Shown: piece after piece, positions 44,925-56,379 of the stretch
Layout: the number at the start of each line of letters is the position of its first letter
Position numbering within the stretch: the stretch's first letter is position 1
Assembly: GCA_026225945.1 (NCBI GenBank)
Contig: JAMJFZ010000289.1
Span: 4,275,001 to 4,339,000, forward strand
From: Cricetomys ansorgei
Taxonomy: Eukaryota; Chordata; Mammalia; Rodentia; Nesomyidae
DNA: 64,000 bases
Reading direction: 5' to 3'
Made by a program: the position numbers and the translations under genes
Notes under the pieces: model-generated
Seen by the model: only the letters and a program-made list of their open reading frames with translations
Told to the model about the DNA's origin: nothing
Database searches by the model: none

Positions 44925-47900
44925 ACATGAATTGAATTCATATATATTCACTTCACAATGTAGTACTTATCAAAAATTCACCTTGATAATCCCTAAATAT
45001 CATGAAAACTCTGAGCAGTTTAGAAAAGATTTGTTCAAGTATATTTTCTTGAAACATCAAACAAAACATGCAGCCTGATAGAATTTTAGATTCATTTAAA
45101 TATATGATTCCAGTTTCAGTTTAAGTAGACTTTTCAGGAACAAGCGAGTTGTGTGTGAATCTTATAACAAATTTTGCAATTTCCACGGTATATTCTAGAG
45201 TGAGTATTTAAGCCCTACTTATACGTGATACATAAATAATAAATATAATTTTAAATAAAGCATGTTATCTCTACTTTGCTTCACCTCTGACAGTTTTTTT
45301 CCACTTACTTTAAACCTTTAGAGATCTTGCAATATTAATATATTAACCACTACCCACAGTTTCTAGACTAAGAGGGAAAGTGATTCCCCAGCTAACCCTT
45401 TTTAAGATATCATACATGATGTTTCTTAAGTCAGGCTTCTGTAGCATTATGAGACATGTCAAAACTATTCCATGACTATAATGCAATTATTTTTGACAAG
45501 TACATATATTAAAATACTGCCACAGTCTTTCTCACCTTTAAATGTTCTCCTTACACCTCTAGTTGAAGGACACACCAATCATTATGGATAACTTGTCACT
45601 GAGCCCATAACAAAGTCTAGGGTCGTTGGCTACTTTCTTATGGTGTGTTTTAAGATCTGTATTTACTCCACACACCTCTGTGATGTGCCCTTTTCTGTTG
45701 GTGGATGCAATCTTATTTTTTGGAATCTAGCTAATCTTAATAACTAAAACATCTCTTGCTGCAGAGTTCTCCCTCTTTACCCAGGGCTTATTTCACTGTT
45801 CTACCCCTTATGGATTTGATGCCATATCTCAATTTGCAAAGGACCTTGATATTAGAGGGCAGATAGTTCTACTAGACCGAATAGTAAAATGTTACTGTGA
45901 AAAGAATTAAGAGGAAAGGACTACCAAATTGCTCCCGATATGACTAAATCCCTGTACCTCATGTTCTTAGTTTGAATAGGAGGTGAATGGTAACTCTTAC
46001 TGATTTACTGGTTGCAATTTTGTTTCTGGGTGTCCTGGCCCAACAGTTTTGAGCACTCCTAATATTAGTCTTTAATTGGTCTCCTATCAAGAAGTTTGCA
46101 CTTCCCGGCCTTTCATACTGCTAGATTTATCCATGAGCCCATTTCCTGGTTAATGAAGCTTGAGGTGTATCAAGTGTTAATTTCAGGACATCTAGGTTTT
46201 TACATCCCTCGAGTCTCAGAATACTACTTTGATATTTGCTTAATGGGGAAAAGACAACATACATGGGTTGTTTGACATATTTGTCTTCTGTCACTCATAG
46301 CCGAACTTAAGTCTAACTAATATTTCTTAGACTCATCACTGTTAAGGGAAGAAGCATTGTGATGTATACAAGAGAGTATGAATAGATTGTCCATCTTTAG
46401 TAAGTGTTAGCAGTTATTCATGTTAGAACTAGAAATGTTTATAAATGTATATTTTAAAGAATGTCAAGGTGATGGGAAATTTTGAACTCAAGCTATAGGT
46501 AGAATGGATAAGAATGATCTAGAATGCTTCTGTCTCCATAACTGTGTGATTGAAATGGGATCATGGGTGACAGGATGAATGCTCCAGGTGCATTATTGCA
46601 TATACTGTAATAGGTCTCAGCTTCAGTTTTCCCATCAGTAAACAAATATAACTGCAGCTGCTGTTAAGAGACTACGAATGCCAGAAATATAAATATGCAT
46701 GTACCAGTACTCTCAGTAACTGGTAGTTACTCTAGTTGGTGTGGAATAATGCATTTGACATTTTGTAAAATGATAGATAAATAAGCTAAAATTTATAAGG
46801 CGTAGCCAAGAATGGAAAGGGACATTCAGAAGTTACAAAAGACACAGGTGCAATAAGGTCAGATGTGCAGAGAAGTGACATTGTTGATCGCTTTATCTCT
46901 CTCCAATTATATTCTGGATAAACCCTTGCTTTATAGATTATGCATTTCTGTGATGCCATTTGTTTCAGAAGAGTTTTGTAGAAATAAACATACTTGAATA
47001 TAGGAAAGTAGGGAATGTTTCAGCTTTCTTGTTCTTATTTGAATTTTGAGGTACTGTGATGATTCTGGAAAGAAGGTTTCTTAAGCTCACGGTAGGAGGA
47101 AGGTTGTCTTGCCTCAGGTGAGTTTAATTTGAGAATCAGGGTGTCAAACTCCCATCATCATAGAAAACATCCTCTGAATCAATCATTGCTCATTCTTGTA
47201 TCACAAATTTGATGAATGAACTTCATTCATTCAGAGAGTGAGTTTTTATGCAGAAATTTATTATAGGAAGCTTAGAAAAAAACGAAGAGATTGTATACAG
47301 CATAGGGGATCCTAGGAAATGGGGTTCCCTCGAGCTATCAGTCTAGGGGAATTTATACAAGTTACGACAGAAATGGGGGTGAGGTTGAACATGATGGTCA
47401 GTCTGTTCTGCCTATTTGCAGTGTCCGGTGTCTCCTGTTGGTTTTGTCAGATCCTCATGTATAGCTTCCAGGCAGTGTGTATTTTTCTTTTATGGTGAAA
47501 AAGTAAAATAAAATAATTAGTTAGAAGATCAGGAAGCAAAGCTACTTTCTGACACTCTTAGCTCCTTCCAGGGCAGGACTTAGAACTAGAATCTTTGCAT
47601 GTCCCCACATTACAGTCCCTAACATTTTCTGTTCACTGTTCTCATCACTTGCTGATGGCCAGAACAGTAATAAAATCTCTCATTACTGGATTTAGCAAAT
47701 GATTTTCTTCTCTTTGGATTTTCCCCCTACAGTTCCCATAATACTCTCAAGCTACTGATTACTTTAAATCAGTGGGAAAAAAAATACATACCTGAAATAT
47801 TCAAGGAATTATTTCCATGACATTCTTTTAATTTATTATGCATATTTCTCCAAAGAAAATACCTGCTGCTGCAAGAATGGTAACAGAATTTTACAAATAA

Positions 47901-47925
47901 ATTCTGCATTGGCATCCTGAAGGAA
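44925..47925. other. Unique AT-rich sequence
   Basis: About 3 kb with no gene, SINE or L1 recognised and remarkably few open frames above 60 codons. GAATGAACTTCATTC (47214-47228) is a small perfect hairpin. Segments near 45760-46200 and 47290-47470 have balanced composition and may be very old repeats. Confidence 0.4.
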
Positions 47926-48334
47926 TCCTTTCAAATGTGTTCGTAAATACTATTTCTTGACATTTTAAATTTGGGAACATCATCCATCCAGTACTGTATC
48001 AGTTTACAAAATGCTGCCAATATGCAAATGTGGTCACTTTCCCTCCACTTTTGCGTTATTTGCCTTAAGACAATTACTCTGCTCCCACTATAATTCTATG
48101 TTTAATTATTTGTCTCTCCTAGGCAGTCTGCAAATTTGAACTTTGTAAACAGACCCTGTTCTGCTAGATACACACAGATAAATATAGATGTTAAATATCG
48201 TCAGAAGGGTGTCTGGGCAGAATTGTTCCCTCTTGGTCAAAATTGTAAGACAAATAAATATATAAGGCAAACTATTCTAGAAAAGTGACCATGTGGATTT
48301 GTTCATATTCCAAAATAAACTTTAATGCAAGCAT
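47926..48334. promoter_or_regulatory. Candidate conserved non-coding element with octamer
   Basis: Repeat-free, with a perfect ATGCAAAT octamer at 48022-48029, AATTATTTGT and AAATTTGAAC blocks and no open frame. Proposed only on composition, as for 7340-7770. Confidence 0.18.
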
Positions 48335-48455
48335 GCTTAGTACATTCTAGAACCAGTATTCATAAGGTTGAGGCAAGACATTCATAAGTTTGGGTCCAGC
48401 CTGGTCTATGCACTGAGTACCAGGCAATCCTGAACTATATGAGAAATTAGATAGA
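48335..48455 (+). mobile_element. RSINE1/B4-like or proto-B1 fragment
   Basis: GCATGCTTAGTACATTCTAG, AACCAGTATTCATAAGGTTG, AGGCAAGACATTCATAAGTTTG, GGTCCAGCCTGGTCTATGCA, CTGAGTACCAGGCAATCCTG, AACTATATGAGAAATTAG follow the order of a 7SL-derived SINE with an AGGTTGAGGCAAGA-type middle. Strongly diverged. Confidence 0.6.
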
Positions 48456-49689
48456 TTTTTAGGCTCTTGTTCCTGGCATCTAAAATGGGTCCTCATGGTT
48501 CCCTGTGATAGTTTTGCTTGCGTGATTTTGAAGTTTCATTAACACTGCTTTTTGACTACAGCTTTTTGACTTCTCTCTACTGGGATCCATAAAAAAATAA
48601 GATCATCTCCCCATGGCTGAGATACTATCACTACATATATTTTATTGACTGAGTACAAGGGTGGTTTCTGAAAGCTGGACAACAAAATGGGAAAACAAAT
48701 CCAGTGTCTAGGGTCTCAACACATCCATCTCACCCAATGTGAGAACACAGGCATTTTTACAGAGAATAGACATTTGGCCTACGCATCACTCTCTAGATAT
48801 TGAAATCACCCAACGATTGGTCTGCTTGGTGTGCGTATAGATGGCATTACATGAGGAGGAACCATGGTGAGTGTTAAGATGTGCAATGTTTTGTTAGTTG
48901 GATGTATGGATTCCTCAGTCATCACTTTACCACTAATTTGGCTTTATTCCAGTAATATCAGTTTAACTTCTAGCTTTGAAAAACGTGTAGGAAATGGTTG
49001 TGATAACTTACTGAATCAGCGATATTAATGCAGAATTTGTACAGTAAAACCCTGACCACAACATAAGCTGTATCCATTCAGAAGTTTCACAAATTTTTAC
49101 TTTCTAATCTAGTGGTGAAAACTTGGAAACTCATAGAGTATGTTCAAACTAAGTCACCCTTTTTTTAAATAGTTACCACAAACTGTCTTCCTAATGCACA
49201 GAATTGACAGTTAAATAGATTGTGCTGCAGACCTTACCTAAATAATGCTCTTTTCTTGAGCATTCGTTCTATTACCACCTGATAATAGACAAATGTCCTG
49301 TGGTTTGGTAACCAAATAATGGTGTAGCTACAGTACCATATCTCTTGTTTGACTCAAGTGTTCCTATTTCTACTCTGCTCAGTGCCTGTAGATTCATTTT
49401 AATTAGAGAACTAGATCTCTGAATCTGCTATTGGGGGTTAGATGCAACTATTGTTTTATGTTTTATAGAGCTGGGTTATTCATTCTTTTTTCAGTTTTAA
49501 AATCATAAATAGTATTAGCTTCTCTGAAAAGAATGTAAATTCTATATTAGTAGTAAAGGTAGTAATTAGTATTTAGTCTTATTTGTGCCAGTCTTAAAAT
49601 TTTTCATGAAAATAACATATATGTATATTTTTCTATATTTTGAAGAATATAAATTTACTGGTGTTTAATATTTCTAAAAGGGTAGATGA
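48456..49689. other. Unique AT-rich sequence
   Basis: Nothing recognised. Confidence 0.4.
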
Positions 49690-49836
49690 TTAATAAAACA
49701 TACCTTTTCACATATGTTTTAAATTTAAATAATTATAAAGTATATTTTTATCAGATTTTATTTCCCCTCCCAGATCCTACTAAATACCTAACTTCATTTT
49801 CTTTTTTTCTCTATCTCTCTCCCTCTTTCTTTCTTC

Positions 49837-49918
<82 letters not shown>

Positions 49919-51640
49919 TTTTTCTCTTCTTCTCTCTCTCTCTCTAAATCCAAAACAAAACAAAAACCTAAAATCAAACCAAATTACAAAGCCCCAGTAA
50001 AACAAATAATACCAAAACAAAATAAATGCATACAAAAGATGGGATCTGTTTGGTATTAGACATCTACACCAGGGGTTAAAGCCAGTTCTGGGATGTGTCT
50101 ATTACATCAATGACATGACATTGAAGAAACTGATTTTTCCTTTCCAAGAAGATATCAATTATAAAGACCCTCTTGCTAGGAGTAGAGCTTTTGTGTTCAC
50201 TTCCTTTCTCCATGCTGGGATTCTGTTTAGTTTGAACGTGTATAGATCTGTGTCTCACAGTCTCTGTGAGTTCATATGTACATCTGCTGTGTTGTGTCTG
50301 GAGGACTCAGAATTCTCGGAGTCATCCACCACCCTAGATTCTGACAATCTTTCTGGCTCCCCTTCTGCGTTGATCCCTGAGCCTTGAAGGGAGGGGTTTG
50401 ATAAAGGCATAGCATTTAGGGTTAATTTTCCAAAGTCTCTCACTCTCTGCACATTGTCCATTTATGTGTATTTGGCTTATTTACTATCTACAAGAAGAAG
50501 CTTCATTCATGAGGGTTGAGTACTAATCTATAATTGTAAGTATAGAGATATGCCATTAGGAGTTATTTTATTGCTATGTTTCTTTAGCGGAATAATAGTA
50601 GTAGGTTTATCTGTAGCATCCATGACCTCTCTAGTCTGTTTTTTTTTGGCCACATTAACAGAGACAGCTTTGGGTTCCATCTCATGGAGTAGACCTTAAA
50701 TACAATTTTCAAAAATGGTTGGGTACACCCATAACATTTTTCTTACTATCCCACTAGTGTATTTTGCAGGCTAGTCAGTATTAAGGTTGTAGGGTTTGTA
50801 GCAGGTGATATTGATGATTCTTTCTTTCCCCCATCTGGCAACGTGTGTATATCATGAATACTAGTCAGCAAGGAGGAAGCTTCTAGTTGGGTGCCAGCTC
50901 AATTTCTCTATGTTTGATGACATAAGCATGCAGTGTGTTCAGCAATAGGACCATCATGTTATGGAAAATAACCAATAGTCAGGGAATTTACCTGTGATAC
51001 TTGGTGTGTGTGAAGTGTTGTCTATGGGACAGCAGTTCATCAAAAATGTAATCCATTCCCGTTTTACTTGATGACATAAGTTGTCTAAGTGTGGCATTGT
51101 CTTCTCCATTCTATGGTGACTCCTTTTAAATTCCTTTTGCCTATGTATGAGTTTTAAGGAAGATTCTACAGAATGCCTACAGTAAGTTTCTATATATGTT
51201 TTCAAAAGGCCTTTAGTGTTAGTTGTCCCACTTCATATTTCCTACTTTACCCTGCCCTTCCTGTGTCCCTCCACATTTAATTATCATATTCTAGTTTCTC
51301 CTTTATTTCATTATAACATTATACTATATTGCTCCTTTCGTTGAAGGTTCTCTTCCTCACCCTGCTCCCTTGTTAGATACCCAGTCTCTATTTAACAATT
51401 GAAACATGTATCTAAAGCTCAAAAGCTAACATCCACACAGAAGACAAAATATGCAAAGTGTGTGTTTTATCTTACCTCGCTCAGAATGATTTAATAAATT
51501 CCCAGTTTCTTTTTATATCAGTTCTAAATCTATAGCATTAAGTTCTCCCTTATGTTTAGCTTAACATAATTCAGAATGAGTAGCCATATAATTTTTTTTG
51601 CTGCTACTAGTAGTCTGAGTCCTACATTTGCTTGTAATTA
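49690..51640 (-). mobile_element. L1 (Lx-type) long 3' UTR, antisense
   Basis: The largest transposon piece here. The 3' end on the minus strand is near 49690-49790, with the CTCCCAGATCCTAC and CTAACTTCATTTTC blocks (antisense of the GTAGGGAGGTGGGGAGGATCTGGGAG end). Then a pyrimidine tract, CTCCATGCTGGGATTCTG near 50206, AGTTTGAACGTGTATAG near 50228, GTCTCTGTGAGTTCATATG near 50259, GTTGTGTCTGGAGGACTC near 50291, GGAGTCATCCACCACCC near 50318, GAGCCTTGAAGGGAGGGG near 50379, TTCCAAAGTCTCTCACTC near 50427, ATTTTATTGCTATGTTTC near 50565, GGGTTCCATCTCATGGAGTAG near 50671, ACTAGTCAGCAAGGAGG near 50859. Similarity fades after about 51250 and the right end is an estimate. No coding capacity. Confidence 0.88.
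49814..49945. repeat. 132-nt pure pyrimidine tract, (CTTT)n
   Basis: No purine between 49814 and 49945. Mostly CTTT units with CT-rich ends. It occupies the place of the L1 3' UTR polypurine/GT region in the antisense copy. The K/E/R-rich and F/L/S-rich frames over it are artefacts. Confidence 0.97.
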
Positions 51641-52184
51641 CCAGAATCGGAAAATCTAGAGAGTATACTTAGAACTTTAGTGGTGCAATCCCTTTGGATG
51701 TGTTTCTCTATTGCTGCTCATCATTCAGCTCTTGTTGACTAAACAAGTGGATTTCATTGTAGCCTGCAATTTCCTCTTCTTAGAACAACAATGAGCTGTT
51801 TCCTAAATTAAAATTAATGCTAGACAATCAGGCTACGGGCCACATGTGAACCTCACTGCCTCTGTATAATTTATTCATATGCTCAGCATCAGCAGTCTGA
51901 GCTCTATCCTAAGTCTTCAGTCATTTTTTCTAAGCTGCAAATCTGATTATTGCTGCGATTTTTAAAATCTGTCCCTAGATATGGGGTTCTCAGAATTCAA
52001 TTCTGTAACATGATGTCAGTTATTCTTTGGATTTTGGCATTCTTTTAAAATCTCTTGGCTTTATCTTATGATGTTCCTCACAAAGCACAATCTTCATTTC
52101 TCTTTCATTCTCTAGCATGTTACCTGGACTTCAGGCTTTTTTGTTCCTTTAGTTGAAAAGGCTACCTTTTCCTCCTTGTTTGCT
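51641..52184. other. Unique or very old repeat sequence
   Basis: GCAAATCTGATTATTGCTGC near 51938 and CCTGGACTTCAGGC near 52124 faintly recall an ancient mammalian repeat (MER or L2), too weak to assign. No gene. Confidence 0.3.
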
Positions 52185-52550
52185 ATCTTAGTTACTTTTC
52201 TCCCTAATGTGATAATATACCTGTTAGGAAACAATCTAAATGAATTGTGATTTATTTCAGCATAGCCTCAAAGAAGATAGAGTCCATCATGGCAAAAGAG
52301 GCATGGTGGCAGGAGAGAGTCAGCTCATCACACTGCATCCAGAGTAAGGGGACAGAGAAAGGTGTCTACTGATACTCAACTTGCTTTTTCCTTTAATAAG
52401 TTTGGGACCAAAATTTGATCCCGTCTAAACTCAGAGTAAGCCTTTCCTCTTCAGTGAAGCCATTTTGGAAATACTGTCGCAGACACCTGTAGGTATGTTT
52501 GTATGGTGAGTCTAAATCCAGTTATGCTAATAGTGGAAATGCTTTATAGA
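52185..52550. mobile_element. URR1-like mid-repetitive element
   Basis: CTATCTTAGTTACTTTTCTC, TAATGTGATAATATACCTG, GAATTGTGATTTATTTCAGC, AGTCCATCATGGCAAAAGAG, GCATGGTGGCAGGAGAGAG, then AAGCCATTTTGGAAATACTG near 52457, CGCAGACACCTGTAGGTATG near 52479 and GTCTAAATCCAGTTATGC near 52510. The right part is of the GATTCTAAATCCAGTCAAGTTGAC kind, so this copy belongs to a slightly different subfamily from 59693-60076. Confidence 0.65.
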
Positions 52551-53840
52551 TTATTAAGAAGAAAAAAATTATTAGCTGAATCAAGGCTGTTAATTCTTTC
52601 CTTGTATTGATCATTAGATGGGAATGTGAGGACTGTTTTTACTCTCATGGGCATTGATCATGAGCATGTCTTAAAGACATCAAGGAGGCAGGAGGGATTC
52701 TAACTATGGTGCTGTTTAACATGCATGTTTGTTTCTCTGCCCTCTCTTGTTCTACACTCTTGCTCAGGTATCTAGATAATCTGAAAAGGCGATCTGTGAT
52801 GATAGGCTAAGCACTGTCATGCAGATGAATGCCCTACACATCTGAGGGTGACATTTCAAGCCCTGTTTCTCACTTAAGTGAATCCTGAGTTTGTATAGCA
52901 TGTGGTGATTTTTTTTTCTTTTCTACCAACATTATTTATGAATCAAAAACCTATCTTGGCAAGGCTAGTTATTTTAGAAACCTCGCTGGAAATAGTTCAG
53001 AGTTAATTTTGTTTAGGAGAGGATTTGTGTAAGATGATAAATGTATCATGATGTAATAGCCTCATCCTTTCATCTATCATACTGGTAAATCAAATTGCAA
53101 GTGTTGCATTAATGTGATAAAATGCTTGCTCCTTAGCTTTTCTTTTAGTCATTTAAGAACTGAAATCAAATGAGAAAATTGGGCCCAAGTAAATGAGATT
53201 GCAACTGTGTAATCTATAAACCAATACATTAAAAGCAAATGTTTGATCATATATCTTTGAAGTCTTTAATTGTGCAGACAATTTTAATGCTACCTAACAT
53301 ATAGGTCAACTAGGAAAAGATGGCTGATGCTCAGGGCAGATTCACTCTTTCATTCTTCTTCTAGCATGAATTGTTTACAAGCTTGATTGGAGAAAGGCTC
53401 TCTGATCTTCTCATCACTAACAAGAGGTTTTGTTCATTTACAGGCTATAGTGTACATGTGCTAGTAATGTACATGCCAATGAAACTATTAGCACCTGTCA
53501 ATCTTAAGACATTATTTAAAGATGGAACAGTCAGATGCAGGGTTCAAGTAGGAATCATCCCAAAAACCCTTGCTAGGCACTTGGCTTTCTACTGGGAATG
53601 AACATGGCAGTTAAGTCTCTAACATTTTACTCAAATAAAAGGTGGTACACTTTACAGGAAATGACTTAGTCTATAACATATTGAGCATGTGTTAGTAGGA
53701 ATAATAAGTAAGGAAAACTCCGTTCTACAATACAAATAGCACCTAGACTCCCAACTTCATACTTAGCTCTTTTATACTTTTGAACAAAAGGACTCATATA
53801 GAAAACTCATCCTTTTTATGTATGCCTCTCTACTTTCCTG
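52551..53840. other. Unique AT-rich sequence
   Basis: Nothing recognised. The 76-codon plus frame at 53371-53601 has no support. Confidence 0.4.
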
Positions 53841-53963
53841 TGTTCTTGAATACTTAGAGCATGTCCACATAAATGTAGAACCTCATACAGACAAACACTT
53901 AGAAAATTTGTGATGATCAAGAGTCATGCCATCTTTAATAATGTTTGGATGGCTGTTCTTGAA
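53841..53963. repeat. Templated local insertion with 10-bp target-site duplication
   Basis: TGTTCTTGAA occurs at 53841-53850 and 53954-53963. The 103 bases between them (53851-53953) are a near-identical copy of 54422-54520, with two substitutions and one 4-base indel (TTAG). The flanks of the source share AA before and TGTT after with the ends of the duplicated target, so the joins show microhomology. No poly(A), no transposon sequence and no coding content are present. The arrangement says 53.85 kb is the acceptor and 54.42 kb the donor. Confidence 0.93.
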
Positions 53964-54419
53964 TTTCCTTTTAATTTTTGCATCTATAATTACAATCTGA
54001 TATGTAGATAAGAAGAGAATTATAAAGCTCATATTGTAAAAGCAAGTCATTGCTTTTTTTCCAGCTATTGTTTTGTAAGTATTAGCCACATAAACAGAGT
54101 CATGTCTTAATTCCCTAAGAGTTGTATAAATAATAGAAATAACTAACAATCACCCTGAAGAAGTCTGTACATGGACTGGCTATGATAACCGACATCTATG
54201 AGATACTTAGCATCAGAGTCACAGAGGAGGGCATCTAGATAGACTGATTCTATTTTTCTCTTTTCCTTCAGAAGTCTCATTATAGGAAACAAATGTCCTA
54301 TTATAGTGGAAGATTTTTATAATCTAAAACTGTCATGTAAATTACTGCATCACATGTTCAGTGGCTTTTCTTTGGTCTTCAGCATGTATGACAATTAAAA
54401 CTCTCTTGTGTGCCCCTCC
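53964..54419. other. Unique sequence between the two copies
   Basis: No repeat or gene recognised. The minus frame of 88 codons (53883-54149) partly covers the inserted segment. Confidence 0.4.
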
Positions 54420-54524
54420 AATACTTAGAGCATGTCCGCATAAATGTAGAACCTCATACAGACAAACACAAAATTTGTGATGATCAAGAGTGATGCCATC
54501 TTTAATAATGTTTGGATGGCTGTT
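54420..54524. repeat. Donor copy of the 53.85-kb insertion
   Basis: AATACTTAGAGCATGTCCGC to TTTGGATGGCTGTT. Identical in order to the acceptor copy apart from A/G and C/G substitutions and absence of TTAG. Same orientation, 570 bases apart. Flanks CCCCTCC and ATAGAAAACC differ from those of the acceptor. Confidence 0.93.
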
Positions 54525-54737
54525 ATAGAAAACCTGGTAGACAAAAAAGATCTAGAATCTTCCAACATGGTAGGTCTTTTGTACTTAATTAATCTCGTTT
54601 TCTTATTATACATGGTCCCTAGTTTTACCTAGGCATGGGGATACAGAGAAGGGGGAGATGAAAAGGAAGGGAATGTTTACTAAAACAAAAGTTATACAGG
54701 GGAAAGGGGGAAATGAATCCTGCTACTTTATGGGTGA
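54525..54737. other. Unique sequence
   Basis: Nothing recognised. Confidence 0.4.
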
Positions 54738-54920
54738 TTTTTGTTGTTGTTTTGTTTCTTGTTTCTTGGTTTTTTGTTTGTTTGGTTGGTTTTGAGACAG
54801 GGTTTATCTGTTGTAACTCTGGAACTCACTCTGTTGACCAGCCAGGCTGGCCTTGAACTCACACCTGTCTCTGCCTCCTGAGTGCTGGGATTAAAGTCAT
54901 GCACCATCACTGCCAGGCTT
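54738..54920 (-). mobile_element. B1 SINE (GTTACAACAG subfamily), antisense
   Basis: T/G-rich tail 54738-54790, then TTTTGAGACAGGGTTTATCTG, TTGTAACTCTGGAACTCACT, CTGTTGACCAGCCAGGCTGG, CCTTGAACTCACACCTGTC, TCTGCCTCCTGAGTGCTGGG, ATTAAAGTCATGCACC, ATCACTGCCAGGCT. TCTGTTGTAACTCTGG is the antisense of the shared CCAGAGTTACAACAGA variant. Confidence 0.96.
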
Positions 54921-56002
54921 AGGGATTTCTTTTTTAAGCTGTTGAGCTATTTCATTATTTACAAGTTTCAGAATAATCTCTTCTACACCTTGTGATATTT
55001 TTTTTTAAATTTCCCCCTTTTATTGAAAAGAGATTTTTTTCCCCTCATACAATATATCCTGATAACACTCTGCCTGTCCCTTCCTCTACTCTTCCCAGTT
55101 CCTTCTCACTCCCCTCCCATCATGTTAAGGAAAGGAATTCTAATTCATTTCTGAAAGATAAATGCATGTGTTAAATTGGTTAAGAATGAATTGAAATTAT
55201 TGGAGAGTGTTAAGCATTTATCATGAGTAGAGAGTCATTCTATACCCTTATGAACACTCAACGTGGAACATAGTTATTATGGTCATGCCAACGCATAGCT
55301 CATGTTGGATCAACATTGTTGGTGCCTAGGCATTTTGTAGTCTACTTATACCTAGTAAAACAAGGCGGTTACTTTGGAGCTTTTCTCTATTTTGTTTCGT
55401 CTTAAAATAACTCTGTGACTCCTTCTTGTGTCCTGTCTTTGTCACCTACATTTACCCCTTCATTTTTCATCTCCTTGTCCCTTTTCTCCTTTACACCAGC
55501 CTGCAGGATGCCCTGAGCAGAGTCCTTGAGGGAAGGCATAGCAACAATTGAACTAAATAGTTGCAGCAGTACTCCCTCTGCTTGTATTGTCCTTCCTGCC
55601 AGCTGTAACTAATGGAGAGTGCTGATTTAGTTATTTAAATGCTCCATGGAAGAAGAAAGTTTGACCAAGGAAGATTTTGCATTCACACTTTAATCCTTTA
55701 ATTATAAATATTCTTTTTCCTTTGTTTCAAATTCAGTTGCATGAACACAGCTTGATCATAACCCTACATTATGAAACATTATCTAAGTCTTCAACATTTC
55801 ATTGCTGTGCTTTTCCTGGGCTTTGCAGAGTCATCCACTCTAATGCATTTAGAATCTCATATCTCCATTTTGGAATGATAAAATGCATATTATTTTAAAT
55901 GTAATGACCACAAATGAAGCAATTTTGTGCATTAGGCCATAATCTGTAGTTCAAGCATGTAAAAATAAGAGGCTAATCTTTTTCTTATGATTTTATCATT
56001 AT
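54921..56002. other. Unique AT-rich sequence
   Basis: A T/C-rich segment at 54999-55130 (TTTTTTTTAAATTTCCCCC, CCTCATACAATATATCCTGA) looks like the antisense of an L1 3' end but is too short to call. Nothing else recognised. Confidence 0.35.
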
Positions 56003-56180
56003 CCCGCCATCTGTGCAAGCAAAAGACTTTAATCCCAGCACTTGGGAGGCAGAGGCAGGTGGATCTCTGTGTATTTCAACACCAGCCTGGTTGACGGTAT
56101 AAGTTCAAGGACAGCCAGAGTTACAACAGAGAAACCCTATCAATAAAAAAGAATAAACAAACAAATAAATAAATAAAACA
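56003..56180 (+). mobile_element. B1 SINE (GTTACAACAG subfamily)
   Basis: CCCGCCATCTGTGCAAGCAA (diverged head), AGACTTTAATCCCAGCACTT, GGGAGGCAGAGGCAGGTGGA, TCTCTGTGTATTTCAACACC, AGCCTGGTTGACGGTATAAG, CAAGGACAGCCAGAGTTACA, ACAGAGAAACCCTATCAA, then (AAAT)n tail. ATTTTATCATTAT (55990-56002) and ACTTTATCACTAT (56181-56193) are a likely target-site duplication with two changes. Confidence 0.95.
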
Positions 56181-56193
56181 ACTTTATCACTAT

Positions 56194-56379
56194 CATAATT
56201 ACCTCTGTATCATTTCTACTTTGCAACAAAGAATATAAAGTAACTTGGTGAAGCAAAAATCTAGTATTTGAAAAGACAGCAGATGTTGGAGAGCCTATGA
56301 CTTTAGGAAATCATGCTGTGCTATTAAGGACTCTATTCCACTTGACTATGTGTGTAGTTGTTCAAAGAATGGACTAGTG
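56194..56379. other. Unique sequence
   Basis: Nothing recognised. Confidence 0.35.

Noticed and set aside
49686..50035. K/E/R-rich and F/L/S-rich repeat proteins on opposite strands
   Set aside because: Both are translations of the 132-nt CTTT tract inside the antisense L1 3' UTR.
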